64,000 nt of DNA, taken from positions 81,749,533-81,813,532 of the forward strand of contig NC_068922.1 in assembly GCF_023091745.1 (NCBI RefSeq), given 5' to 3'. The notes beneath the pieces were generated by a model. The model was given only the letters and a program-made list of their open reading frames with translations. It did no database searches and was not told the origin of the DNA. Shown here in pieces: positions 32,067 to 43,001 of this stretch. Within the stretch, counting starts at the first letter, position 1, and every line of letters starts with the position of its first letter. This DNA comes from Budorcas taxicolor. Taxonomy: Eukaryota; Chordata; Mammalia; Artiodactyla; Bovidae. Made by a program: the position numbers and the translations under genes.

Positions 32067-32590
32067 CCGTTCAGTTTAGTTCAGTTCATTTCAGTCGCGC
32101 AGTCATATCTGACTATTTGCGACCTCATGAATCGCAGCACGCCAGGCCTCCCTGTCCATCACCAACTCCTGGAGTTCACTCAGATTCACCTCCATTGAGT
32201 CAGTGATACCATCCAGCCATCTCATCCTCTGTTGTCCCCTTTCCCTCCTGCCCCCAATCCCTCCCAGCATCAGAGTCTTTTCCAATGAGTCAACTCTTCA
32301 CATAAGGTGGCCAAAGTACTGGAGTTTCAGCTTTAGCATCATTCCCTCTAAAGAAATCCCAGGGTTGATCTCCTTCAGAATGGACTGGTTGGATCTCCTT
32401 GCAGTCCAAGGGACTCTCAAGAGTCTTCTCCAACACCACAGTTCAAAAGCATCAATTCTTCGGCGCTCAGCCTTCTTCACAGTCCAACTCTCACATCCAT
32501 ACATGACCCCTGGAAAAACCATAGCCTTGACTAGACGGACCTTAGTTGGCAAAGTAATGTCACTGCTTTTGAATATGCTATCTAGGTTGG

Positions 32591-33328
32591 TCATAACTTT
32601 TCTTCCAGGGGTAAGCGTCTTTTTATTTCATGGCTGCAGTCACCATCTGCAGTGATTTTGGAGCCCAAAAAAATAAAGTCTGACACTGTTTCCACTGTTT
32701 CCCCATCTATTTCCCGTGAAGTGATGGGACCAGATGCCATGATCTTCGTTTTCTGAATGTTGAGCTTTAAGCCAACTTTTTCACTCTCCTCTTTCACTTT
32801 CATCAAGAGGCTTTTTAGCTTCTCTTCACTTTCTGCTATAAGGGTGGTGTCATCTGCATATCTGAGTTTATTGATATTTTTCCTGGCAATCTTGATTCCA
32901 GCTTGTGTTTCTTCTAGTCTAGCATTTCTCATGATGTACTCTGCATATAAGTTAAATAAGCAGGGTGACAATATACAGCCTTGACGTGGTCCTTTTCCTA
33001 TTTGGAACCAGTCTGTTGTTCCGTGTCCAGATCTAACTGTTGCTTCCTGACCTGCATACAGGTTTCTTAAGAGGCAGGTCACGTGGTCTGGTATTCCCAT
33101 CTCTTGAAGAATTTTCCACAGTTTATTGTGATCCACACAGTCAAAGTCTTTGGCATAGTCAATAAAGCAGAAATAGATGTTTTTCTGGAACTCTCTTGCT
33201 TTTTCCCTGATCCAGCAGATGTTGGCAATTTGGTCTCTGGTTCCTCTGACTTTTCTAAAACCAGCTTGAACATCTGGAAGTTCACGGTTCACGTATTGCT
33301 GAAGCCTGGCTTGGAGAATTTTGAGCAT
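32591..33328 (-). pseudogene. BovB reverse transcriptase core, long intact frame
   Basis: The 245-codon frame covers RT fingers and palm: QAGFRKVRGTRDQIAN, NIYFCFIDYAKDFDCVDH, NLYAGQEATVRSGHG, GPRQGCILSPCLFNLYAEY and RYADDTTLIAES with both catalytic Asp residues, then SDFIFLGSKITADGDCSHE. It ends at a frameshift in the RRLLLGRK region (32591), just before the distal ORF2. Intact catalytic motifs suggest recent origin; without the N- and C-terminal parts it is not expected to be active. Confidence 0.88.
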
Positions 33329-33436
33329 TACTTTACTAGCGTGTGAGATGAGTGCAACTGTGCTGTAGTTTGAGCATTCTTTGGCATTGCCTTTCTTTGG
33401 AATTGGAATGAAAACTGAACTTTCCCAGTCTTGTGG

Positions 33437-34183
33437 CTACTGCTGAGTTCTCCAAATTTGTTGGCATATTGAGTGCAGCACTTTCACAGCATCATCTTTC
33501 AGGATTTGAAATAGCTCAACTGGAGTTCCATCACCTCCACTAGCTTTGTTCACAGTGATGCTTTCTAAGGCCCACTTGACTTCACATTCCAGGATGTCTG
33601 GCTCTAGATGAGTGATCACACCATCATGATTATCCGGGTCATGGAGATCTTTTTTGTACAGTTTTTCTGTGTATTCTTACCACCTCTTCTTAATATCTTC
33701 TGCTTCTGTTAGGTCCAGACCATTTCTGTCCATTATCAAGCCCATCTTTGCATGAAATGTTCCCTTGGTATCTCTGATTTTCCTGAAGAGATCTCTAGTC
33801 TTTCCCATTCTGTTGTTTTCCTCTATTTCTTTGCATTGATCGTTGAGGAAGGCTTTCTTATCTCTTCTTGCTACTCTTTGGAACTCTGCATTCAGATGCT
33901 TATATCTTTCCTTTTCTCCTTGGCTTTTCGCTTCTCTTCTTTTCACAGCTATTTGTAAGGCCTCCCCAGACAGCCATTTTGCTTTTTTGCATTTCTTTTC
34001 CATGGGGATGGTCTTGATCCCTGTCTCCTGTACAATGTCACGAACCTCATTCCATAGTTCATCAGGCACTCTATCTATCAGATCTAGGCCCTTAAATCTA
34101 TTTCTCACTTCCACTGTATAATCATAGGGGATTTGATTTAGGTCATACCTGAATGGTCTAGCAGTTTTCCCTGCTTTCTTCAA
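33437..34183 (-). pseudogene. BovB ORF2 linker and N-terminal RT (decayed)
   Basis: Two frames: 34183-33677 (168 codons; FRYDLNQIPYDYTVEVRNRF, LIDRVPDELWNEVRDIVQET, AEFQRVARRDKKAFLNDQC) and 33619-33437 (60 codons; LESITVNKASGGDGTPVELF, the start of RT). A stop and frame change between them breaks the ORF. Confidence 0.85.
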
Positions 34184-34306
34184 TTTGAGTCTGAATTTGG
34201 TAATAAGGAATTCATGATCTGAGCCACAGTCAGCTCCTGGTCTTGTTTTTGTTGACTGTATAGAGCTTCTCCATCTTTGGCTGCAAAGAATATAATCAGT
34301 CTGATT

Positions 34307-34939
34307 TCAGTGTTGACCATCTGGTGATGTCCATGTGTAGAGTCTTCTCTTGTGTTGTTGGAAGAGGGTGTTTGCTATGACCAGTGCATTTTCTTGGCAA
34401 AACTCTATTAGTCTTTGCCCTGCTTCATTCCGTATTCCAAGGCCAAATTTACCTGTTACTCCAGGTGTTTCTTGACTTCCTACTTTTGCATTCCAGTCCC
34501 CTATAATGAAAAGGACATCTTTTTTGGGTGTTAGTTCTAAAAGGTCTTGTAGGTCTTCATAGAACTGTTCAACTTCAGCTTCTTCAGCGTTACTGGCTTG
34601 GGCATAGACTTGGATTACCGTGGTATTGAATGGTTTTCCTTGGAAATGAACAGAGATCATTCTTTCATTTTTGAGATTGCATCCAAGTACTGCATTTCAG
34701 ACTCTTTTGTTGACCATGATGTCTACTCCATTTCTTCTAAGGGATTCCTGCCCGCAGTAGTAGATATAATGGTCATCTGAGTTAAATTCACCCGTTCCTG
34801 TCCATTTTAATTCGCTGATTCCTAGAATGTCGATGTTCACTCTTGCCATCTCTTGTTTGACCACTTCCAATTTTCCTTGATTCATGGACCTGGCATTCCA
34901 GGTTCCTATGGAAAAAGCAAGAGAGTTCCAGAAAAACAT
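34307..34939 (-). pseudogene. BovB apurinic/apyrimidinic-type endonuclease (decayed)
   Basis: This domain nicks target DNA to start reverse transcription. Visible blocks in order: GTWNARSMNQGKLEVVKQEM, NIDILGISELKWTG (metal-binding Glu), YYCGQESLRRNGV, then after a break VIQVYAQASNAEEAEVEQFY, LFIIGDWNAKVGSQE (catalytic Asp/Asn) and YTWTSPDGQH. The C-terminal SDH-type motif lies past a stop near 34300. The first 10 residues of the 34697-34939 frame come from RT sequence beyond the inversion junction. The reading is interrupted at about 34680. The same domain type was captured in the ruminant CFDP2 gene, but no such gene context is seen here. Confidence 0.82.
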
Positions 34940-36046
34940 CTATTTCTGCTTTATTGACTATGCCAATGCCTTTGACTGTGTGGATCACAATAAACTGTGG
35001 AAAATTTTGAGAGAGATGGGAATACCAGACCACCTGACCTGCCTCTTGAGAAATCTGTATGCAGGTCAAGAAGCAACAGTTAGAACTGGACATGGAACAA
35101 CAGACTGGTTCCAAATAGGAAAAGGACTACGTCAAGGCTGTATATTGTCACCCTGCTTATTTAACTTCTATGCAGAGTACATCATGAGAAATGCTGGAGT
35201 GAAAGAAACACAAACTGGAATCAAGATTGCTGGGAGAAATATCAATAACCTCAGATATGCAGATGTACCACCCTTATGGCAGAAAGTGAAGAGAAACTAA
35301 AAAGCCTCTTGATGAAAGTGAAAGAGGAGAGTGAAAAAGTTGGCTTAAAGCTCAACATTCAGAAAACGAAGATCATGGCATTTGGTCCCATCACTTCATG
35401 GGAAATAGATGGGGAAACAGTGGAAACAGTGTCAGACTTTATTTTTTTGGGCTCCAAAATCACTGCAGATGGTGACTGCAGCCATGAAATTAAAAGACGC
35501 TTACTCCTTGGAAGAAAAGTTATGACCAACCTAGATATTCAACCTAGCATATTCAAAAGCAGAGACATTACTTTGCCAACAGAGGTCCGTCTAGTCAAGG
35601 CTATGGTTTTTCCAGTAGTCATGTATGGATGTGAAAGTTGGACTGTGAAGAAAGCTGAGCGCCGAAGAATTGATGCTTTTGAACTGTGGTGTTGGAGAAG
35701 ACTCTTGCGAGTCCCTTGGACTGCAAGGAGATCCAACCAGTCCATTCTGAAGGAGATCAACCCTGGGATTTCTTTAGAGGGAATGATGCTAAAGCTGAAA
35801 CTCCAGTACTTTGGCCACCTTATGTGAAGAGTTGACTCATTGGAAAAGACTCTGATGCTGGCAGGGATTGAGGGCAGGAGGAGAAGTGGATGACCGAGGA
35901 TGAGATGGCTGGATAGCATCACTGACTCGATGGACGTGAGTCTGAGTGAACTCCACGAGTTCGTAATGGACAGGGAGGCCTGGTGTGCTGCGATTCATGG
36001 GGTTGCAAAGAGTCGGACATGACTGAGCGACTGAAGTGAACTGAAC
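34908..36046 (+). mobile_element. BovB element B, 5'-truncated (RT to 3' end)
   Basis: It begins at ATGGAAAAAGCAAGAGAGTTCC, inside the RT fingers, immediately at the inversion junction. It runs to CGACTGAGCGACTGAAGTGAACTG. The frame 34884-35300 gives RT up to RYAD, where a small deletion turns YADDTT into YADVPP and shifts frame; 35276-35827 continues the distal ORF2. It lies head-to-head with the inverted body of element A. Confidence 0.92.
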
Positions 36047-36212
36047 ATGAGGGGAGATTGGCGTCTTTCATTTCCTCAATACTGTTTTCCTGAAATTAAT
36101 CTCAGCCTGTTATATGAGACTTTAAGTATAAAAAACCATAAATATGAAAATTAAACTCACTTTTAATCTCTACATTCGGAGGAAAGCTTTTTGCATTTTA
36201 CGTGTGTCTCTT

Positions 36213-36300
36213 GGTCTAGAGAATTCCATGGACTATACATAGTCCATGGGGTTGCGAAGAGTCGAACACGACTGAGCGCCTTTCGCTTTTCACTCTCACT
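36213..36300 (+). mobile_element. Bov-tA SINE 3' fragment
   Basis: GTCTAGAGAATTCCATGGAC, GTCCATGGGGTTGCGAAGAG, CACGACTGAGCGCCTTTCG; 5' two thirds absent. Confidence 0.85.
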
Positions 36301-36319
36301 TTGTCTTTTAAAAACAGTT

Positions 36320-36490
36320 GAGTCGGGACCCCCCTGGCGGTCCAGTGGCCAAGACACTGCGCTTCCAATGCCAGGGGCCCCGTTCCCACCCCTGGGCAGG
36401 GAACTAGACCCCCCATGCTGCAACAGAAATCCCGTTTGCTGCAACTCAGACCGGGTCCAGCCAAGTAAATAAATAAAAATAAATATTTTT
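36320..36490 (+). mobile_element. CHR-type SINE
   Basis: GGCGGTCCAGTGGCCAAGAC, AATGCCAGGGGCCCCG, GGCAGGGAACTAGACC, CATGCTGCAACAGAAATCC, tail AAATAAATAAAAATAAAT. A short CHR subfamily member with a target-primed A-rich tail. Confidence 0.82.
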
Positions 36491-38047
36491 AAAATATGTA
36501 AATCAACATCACGTATTTATTTTAGTTTTTGTTTATTATAATGTGAAGGTAGGATTTTTGTCTCTCCCATTTTCTCTTGTCACTTAACTTTATATTGTGG
36601 ACTTTGTCCTGAAGGAATTTTTCTAGATGGTCTTATAATATATCTGCATTTTACAAAGTTTAGCCCTGGTAGCAAGCAGAGATTTCTACACTCGACAATA
36701 ACATCAAGGTGATATCAGTCAAAAACTTGAACTCCCACTATTCCTAGCTGTAGAATTGATTCAGTCTTGATGTATTTCAACTTGTCATGTGATTCACAGA
36801 AATAAAGTCAATGGTTCATCTTTTATGGAATTGTATACATTTATAAAAAATTATAAAAGGAAGTGATACATGAAACGCAATCTTGAGAAATAAAATATGG
36901 GTGTAGAAAAATAGCAGGTTTGGAGCAGTTCATTTATTTTCTGAAAATAAACATTCCTGTTTATTTAAACATATAGTCTGAGTATGCTAACTATGTGGTG
37001 CTTTAAGCCTAAGACTTCCATAAACGGCATCATTATAAGACACATAAGCTTTATTGACAGCATTACACCGATCTCAAATAAACTGTCTGGAAAACCACTC
37101 TTGGATCCAAATAACATCATAGTACACGTGATTTTTTAAATTTATCCTTGAAATTTTAGACAGTAATACCATTAGAAGGGATCACAATAGGCTGAATGGG
37201 CATAAAATAAAATAGCTGCGCAGGAATGTGGGCTTGTGCGGTGTGCCCTGGGTCTTGTCTGACTCTGAGACCGCTTAGTGCTTTTAATGCGAAAAACGAG
37301 AAGTCTGCCGCATTTCAGTGGCATTCAGTAACTCCCACACATTCCACTGAACCGGAGAATTCACAAGTTGTTAAGATAATCAGAATGATTTTTCAAAATG
37401 TTGGCTTAAGTTGGAGGCTGCAACTCTGTTTTTTAATTCACCATGTCAAAACAAACTAAGACCATTCATCTATGATGACATATATCTTCAAGGATAAAGA
37501 AGAACAACTTAAGCATCTAGAGGGAAAAACCACATAATCTATAAGGAGACAAAACTCAGGCTGGCTGCAACTTTCTCTCCTGGGAGAGAGGGAATTTGAC
37601 AGCCCTGACCATTATTGAAAGATAATTTTCAGGAAGAGGTAAAATCATGACTTACATACAGATATCAAAGCGAACATGTACGCTGAAGATTTTATTGTGC
37701 TCATAGGAGGGGCCCAGGCTGATATTGTAGCTGGTTCAAAGAGAAAGTCAGAATAGCGCTGAGTAAAGGAACGCTGAGACGAATTGCAAGCAAAGACAAA
37801 ACCCGGGGGGCGCAGTGGGTGGGGGAGTGAAGATGGTTTGACCCTCTTCCCGGTAAGCCATACTCTGCCTGCCTATCCGCTATCGCAGCTACAGCTTGTA
37901 ACCGCTCAGAGTCGAGGAGCGGAGTTAGATTCTGGTGACAGGGGGTGCTGGAGAGCCTGAGCTGTGTTCCACGGAAGCACTCTCTTTGCTGTAGCGTCAC
38001 CATGGTAACCTGCCTCTCTTTGCCGGGTGATCTCCTGTTTCCCATTA
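36491..38047. other. No recognisable gene or repeat
   Basis: About 1.5 kb of unique AT-rich DNA. Small frames only; the 174-codon minus frame at 37701-38225 begins inside the Bov-tA SINE, so it is not a gene. Confidence 0.45.
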
Positions 38048-38236
38048 TGCCAGTCACTCTGTGCGACCCCATGGACTGTAGCCTACCAGGCTCCTCTGTC
38101 CATGGAATTTTCCAGGCAAGAGCACTGGAGTGGGCTGCCATTTTCTTCTCCAGGGGATCTTCCCAACCCAGGGATCGAACCCGGGTCTTCCACGTTGTAG
38201 ACAGACGCTTTACTGTCTGAGCCACCAGGGAAGTTC
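38048..38236 (-). mobile_element. Bov-tA SINE
   Basis: GCCAGTCACTCTGTGCGACC, TGGAATTTTCCAGGCAAGAG, GATCGAACCCGGGTCTTCC, GAGCCACCAGGGAAG. Mid divergence. Confidence 0.94.
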
Positions 38237-38447
38237 TCTACAATATGAACCCAGAATTAAATGAAATGATTTTTTTCCTCTACAGATTTAGGAGTTAAAA
38301 AAGAAAATTAAAAAAAGCACAAATCTATGCCAATCACTCTCACTGTTGAAGGGCAGTGGACAAATACATTCCCACTGCAGCCTAAGCTCCACTAACCCAG
38401 GAACTCCAGCTCTTCGGTTCACTAGTAGTGATAGACCCCGGTGGTTT

Positions 38448-38612
38448 TTAAAAAATATATTTATTTATTTATTTGGCTGTGCCAGGTCTCAGCTGTGGCT
38501 TGCAGGATCTTTAGTTGCAGCCTGTGGGATCTAGTTCCCTGATCAGGGATCAAACCTGGGCCCCCAGCACTGGGAGGGTGGAGTCTGCCACTGGACCACC
38601 AGGGACGTTTCC
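38448..38612 (-). mobile_element. CHR-type SINE
   Basis: ATTTATTTATTTATTTGGCTGTG tail complement, GCAGGATCTTTAGTTGCAGC, CCCTGATCAGGGATCAAACC, CACTGGACCACCAGGGACG head complement. Confidence 0.8.
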
Positions 38613-39159
38613 CAGATCCTGATTTTTGAGGTCTGAAGCTTTTACAATGATTTTAGCCCTCTTAAAAAGATGTATATAAAAGGATGAGAAAAGCATTAGA
38701 TATAGGGCAAATACTTAGAATGAGCAAAGAAATCATGAAATAAGTAATAAACCATTAAAAATCGTAAGTCACAATTGATTTTAAAGCTGATTTTAAAAAA
38801 ACCCACATGTCACAAAGTCCAGAAAAATAATACTTAAAAAAAAATTAACTGACTCACCCCCTGTAGTACTCTTTTCCCTACTTTTTTTTTTTGTGGGCAC
38901 ATCTTTTGATATCACTGACATCATTCTTCCGTTCCTGTGACAACGATTTTGCAATATTATTTTCTAGCGCGAGAACTGGAGGAAAGTTTCGTTTTTCTTC
39001 CACTGTGGTTGGCTGTTTCTGTTTTGGGAGCAGTTTCGTGTGCTCTTTTGTCTGGATTCACAAGACGCCATCAGGATAAGATGTGTCAAAGGAGCTGAGA
39101 TGTGGTTTAATACGCTGCCACTCAGTTTGTCCATTGTGAATTGAAGAATTCTGAAGTTC
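38613..39159. other. No recognisable gene or repeat
   Basis: AT-rich unique sequence with poly-T run at 38882-38892. Confidence 0.4.
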
Positions 39160-39350
39160 TCATGAGTGAGTGAAAGTCGCTCAGTCATGTGACCCCATGG
39201 ACTGTAGCCCACCAGACTCCTCTGTCCATGAAATTCTCCAGGCCAGAATACTGGAGTGGGTAGCCAGTTACCTTCTCCAGCGGATCTTCCCAACCCAGGT
39301 ATCCTGCATTGCAGGCAGATTCTTTACCAGCTGAGCCACAAAGGAAGCCT
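39160..39350 (-). mobile_element. Bov-tA SINE
   Basis: GAGTGAAAGTCGCTCAGTCATG, ATTCTCCAGGCCAGAATACTG, TTGCAGGCAGATTCTTTACC, GAGCCACAAAGGAAGCC. A 12-bp deletion removes part of the B-box complement. Confidence 0.93.
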
Positions 39351-39391
39351 AATTCCCATCAAATGAGGAATGAAAATGCATGGTATATTTA

Positions 39392-39610
39392 TTGTTGTGC
39401 TAGTTGGTTTTAGCCGCTAAGTTTTGTCCAACACTTGAGACCCCATGGACTATAGCCCGCCAGACTCCTCTGTCCATGAGATTTCCCAGGCAAGAATACT
39501 GGAGTGGTTGCCATTTCTTTTTTCAGGGGATCTTCCCAACCCAGGGATCGAATCCGAATCTCTTCTATTGGCAGGCGGATTCTTTACCACTGCGCCATCT
39601 AGGAGCCCAA
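39392..39610 (-). mobile_element. Bov-tA SINE
   Basis: GTTTTAGCCGCTAAGTTTTG, CCATGAGATTTCCCAGGC, CCAGGGATCGAATCCGAATC, CACTGCGCCATCTAGGAGCC. A second minus-strand SINE only 42 bp away. Confidence 0.93.
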
Positions 39611-39943
39611 AGGAAGCAGCCGTCTAATATAACCATGTGTAGACATATTGCTCTTACAAAACTTAGAAGAACACAAAATTATGTGCGTCTGTGTGAACGT
39701 ATTGCTAGTAAGCCTTCCTCATTTCTCACTGTATCCCCAGTGTTTTGCCCATTACATAGACAATAAGAAGCATTTAATAAATCTATGTTTAATGATTAAA
39801 TGCTTGATGAGCAACATGGAAGGAAGGATATATTTATCTAAGGATTCTTTGGTGCCCTCAAGGGATGCATGTACATATAGAAAATACTACCCAGACTTAG
39901 CTTTATTTATTTATTTACAATGGTTCATTTCTTGTAGAAACCT

Positions 39944-40147
39944 GTATTGATTTATTCGCTTTTGGCTGCTTGGGCTTCTTGTCGCAGTGACGTGTCTTGC
40001 TGCGGAGCACGGCTCTAGGGTGGGCTTTAGTTATGGTGCACAGGCTTAACTGCCCTGCAGCACGTGGGGTCTTCCCAGACCAGGGGTAGAACCCATGTCC
40101 CCTCATTGACAGGTAGATTCCTAACCACTAGACCACCAGGGAAGTCC
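39944..40147 (-). mobile_element. CHR-type SINE
   Basis: TTATTCGCTTTTGGCTGCTTGG, GCGGAGCACGGCTCTAGG, GGTCTTCCCAGACCAGGGG, CCACTAGACCACCAGGGAAGTCC. Confidence 0.83.
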
Positions 40148-40825
40148 AGAAGTATTTTATTTAAAAAAAAAAAAAGTATTCAACTTATTAAAGTTGTGAA
40201 AGGAAAACTAACTCTAGCTTAGTCTTGAAGCATATCACACTAATCTATTATTTTAATTTTAAATCCTGCAGATATTATTAGCAACTACTTCTAATGGATC
40301 TTTGACAAATATTGAGCTTTTCGAAGCTTGAACATCTCAAATATTTTAAACAGCTTTTAGAAAGTTAATCTATTTGCTCTCTCTAAGTACCCTGAAGAGA
40401 CTGATTTAATGAAAACAACCTTCGAGAATAATTATCAAGCCTTTTTCATTTACTAATGTTTAAACTTACAAAAATTTGAATTTTTTTAAAATTGTTTCAA
40501 ATGCATATTTATAAAGTGTGCACAGTTTCAGTATTTACAGGAAAAAAATGTTAATGCTCTGAGTTTGTTACTCTCAAAATTTTTATACTTAATTTTAAAG
40601 TTTATTGTGTTCATATTTAAGTAATATAATTAAACTTTCAATTAACTGGATTTATTCATAACCAGAGGTTACATTCAAAAAGCTACCTGGGCTTTTAGCG
40701 ACTGTTCTGCTGGAACTTATTGAGATCTATTTTATAGTCTACTTGTCATGTCTCCGAAATTCCAGGACGTGATCAAATTGCCTGGTTTCCCAAATTCAAG
40801 GTATACATATTTGCTAATTCCTACT
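40148..40825. other. No recognisable gene or repeat
   Basis: Very AT-rich DNA, poly-A at 40163-40176. No gene signal. Confidence 0.45.
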
Positions 40826-40895
40826 GGGAAGCCTGGCATGTTGCAGTCCATGGGATCGCAGAGTCTCACACTAATGAGCGACTGAACAGCGAGGG
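40826..40895 (+). mobile_element. Bov-tA SINE 3' fragment
   Basis: GGGAAGCCTGGCATGTTGCAG, CATGGGATCGCAGAGTC and TGAGCGACTGAACAGC match the tail of Bov-tA; followed within 12 bp by a complete-headed copy. Confidence 0.7.
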
Positions 40896-40906
40896 TCTGT
40901 TTACTG

Positions 40907-41094
40907 GGCTTCCCAGGTGGCGCTAGTGATTAAGAACCCATCTGCCAGTAGGAGACACAAGAGACGTGAGTTTGTTCCCTGGAACAAACTGATCCCCTGG
41001 AGAAGGCCATGGCAACCCGCTCCAGTATTTTTGCCTGGAAAATTTCATGGATGGAGGAGACTGACAGGCTAAAGTCCATGGGCCTGCAAAAAGG
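40907..41094 (+). mobile_element. Bov-tA SINE fused to BovB
   Basis: GGGCTTCCCAGGTGGCGCTAG to TCCATGGGCCTGCAAAAA, where it joins BovB directly with no intervening bases. Contains a short internal duplication of GTTTGTTCCCTGGAACAAAC. Confidence 0.92.
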
Positions 41095-41600
41095 AAAGCT
41101 ATGACAAACCTAGCAGCGTATTAAAAAGCAGAGATATCACTTTGCCAACAAAGGTCTATATAGTCAAAGCTATGATTTTTTCAGTAGTCATGTATAGATG
41201 TGAGAGTTGGACCATAAAAGATGGCTGAGCACTGAAGAGCTGATGCTTTTAAACTGTGGTGCTGGAGAAGACTCTTGAGAGTCCCTTGGACAGCGAGAAG
41301 ATGAAACCAGTCAATCCGAAAGGAAATCAGTCCTGAATATTCATTGGAAGGAGTGATGCTGAAGCTGAAGCTCCAATACTTTGGCCTCTTTGCAAAGAGC
41401 TCACTCTTTGGAAAATGCCCTGATGCTGGGAAAGATTGAAGGCAGGAGAAGTGGATGACAGATGGTTGGACGGCATCACCAACTCAGTGGACATGAGTTT
41501 GTGCAAACTTTGGGAGATAGTGATGGACAGGGAAGTCTGCAGGCGTGCTGCAGTCCATGGAGCCGCAAAGAGTCAGATATGACAGAGATACTTAACAACA
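41095..41600 (+). mobile_element. BovB 3' fragment
   Basis: GGAAAGCTATGACAAACCTAG, CAGAGATATCACTTTGCC, CAGTAGTCATGTATAG, GACTCTTGAGAGTCCC, GATGCTGGGAAAGATTG, ending CAGATATGACAGAGATACTTAAC. The frame is degenerate. It starts at the BovB position also used at the 58326 junction. Confidence 0.92.
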
Positions 41601-42559
41601 ACAACCACCACCCCAGCATAAAGACTTGCCCGTTCAATGAGCTCATTTTTTAAATAAATATTTTATTTATTTATTTGTTTTATTTAAAATCAATATTCTC
41701 AAATTTGTATAATTGAGGAGGTGTTAAGAATGATAGGAAGTTAGACTTCACAAATTTTTTGACCTAGAAATGAAAAATACATGCATAAAATTATAAAACT
41801 AACTGCCAAGGGAATAAAAATAAGATAGTGTTGACAGCTGACTCCCCAAGGAGACCATCAAAATCACCTGCAGATCAGATGAAGGCGAGCTCGGCGTTCG
41901 CTGCAGTGCTGGACAGAGGGCAGAGTCTCGGCAGCATCTCTGGAAGGAAAAGCCCAACGTGAAAGAGACCATGAGGGTTTTCTGATCTGATTTAAGGTAG
42001 ATCTTTCAGTGCAGGGACCTGAATAGTATTTTGCAAAGTGTGCGGTATAATAGTTGAAAATTGATGGATGCAGAGGAGTGAAGATGTTGAAGCAAAGCTA
42101 TAATAAACACACAATAATTTGGTGAACGCACTTGGGCTGTTTAATAGGAAGAAATGAATTCTCTTCCTTGTAGTGAAGGGAACAAGGTGAATAGTCTAGT
42201 GTCCAGATATATGGATTTTCAGCAAGCTCCTGAAAGAAACAATAAAGGTTTGCAAATTCATTTTCCCAGGCAAGAATTTCCTGGCTTAATAGAGCCAAGT
42301 TAAAGTAGACACTAAGTTGTGTTGATGTAGATGGTATCAGGTATCAACGACATTTTTTTAAACATCAGCCTTATTAAAAATTAGAAAGCTTTGTCTATAG
42401 CTTTTACGGACAGAAGGAGGAAAGATGAGTAATAAAATGAGCATAAAATCAGACAACAGAAATTAAGAAGCTCAAACACAACAATAAATGTTGAAAATGA
42501 AAGTGGATTATGCTACCCGAGGCAAAGATGCGTTTAGCTGTGCACTAACCGAAGCCTCG
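41601..42559. other. No recognisable gene or repeat
   Basis: AT-rich unique DNA after the BovB tail (AACAACAACAACC then TTTATTTATTTATTTG). Small frames only. Confidence 0.45.
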
Positions 42560-42760
42560 TGCCGCGCTCAGTCGTGTCCGAGTCTTGTGACCCCGTGGAC
42601 TGTAGCCCCCAGGCTCCTCTGTCCATGGGATTCTCCAGGCGAGAACACTGGAGCGGGTTGCCATGCCCTCCTCCAGGGGGCCTTCCCAACCCGGGAATGG
42701 AGCCTGCGTCTCCTGCGTTGGCTGGCGGGTTCTTCTCCGCTGAGGCCCCAGGGCAGCCCT
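42560..42760 (-). mobile_element. Bov-tA SINE (first of three)
   Basis: GCCGCGCTCAGTCGTGTCCG, GGATTCTCCAGGCGAGAACAC, CTTCCCAACCCGGGAATGGAG, TGAGGCCCCAGGGCAGCCC. Richer in CpG than other copies. Confidence 0.94.
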
Positions 42761-42779
42761 AACCGAAGCCCGCGTGTGC

Positions 42780-42983
42780 GAGCGCGCTCAGTGGCTCAGC
42801 CGTGTCCGACTCTGCGAGTCTGTGGACCGTAGCCGCCAGGCTCCTCTGTCCATGGGATCCTCCGGGCAAAGATACTGGAGTGGACTGCCATGCCCTCCTC
42901 CAGGGGCTCTTTCCAAGCCAGGGACTGAACCTGTATCTCCTGCACTGACCACAGATTCTTTACCCACTGAGTCCTTGCCCAAC
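42780..42983 (-). mobile_element. Bov-tA SINE (second of three)
   Basis: GAGCGCGCTCAGTGGCTCAGCC, TCCTCCGGGCAAAGATACTG, GCCAGGGACTGAACCTGTATC, TTTACCCACTGAGTCC. Confidence 0.93.
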
Positions 42984-43001
42984 TCCAAAAAACATGGTGG
43001 T

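Larger units (their letters stand above)
32067..34910 (-). mobile_element. BovB body: endonuclease, RT and 3' end (inverted part of element A)
   Basis: Read from 34910 downward: CATAGGAACCTGG, endonuclease (34939-34307), linker (34183-33677), RT (33619-32591), distal ORF2 (32594-32103) and 3' end TTCAGTTTAGTTCAG at 32070. It holds about 2.84 kb, all that is missing from the 5' part at 31200-32066. Frames are broken by few changes, so the copy is young. YADD lies in complement at 32849-32860. Apart from the orientation switch the two pieces together make one full-length BovB. Confidence 0.9.

Noticed and set aside
34884..34939. Head-to-head frames at the BovB junction as a new gene fusion
   Set aside because: The overlap of RT and endonuclease residues in the 34697-34939 frame is just reading across the inversion junction.
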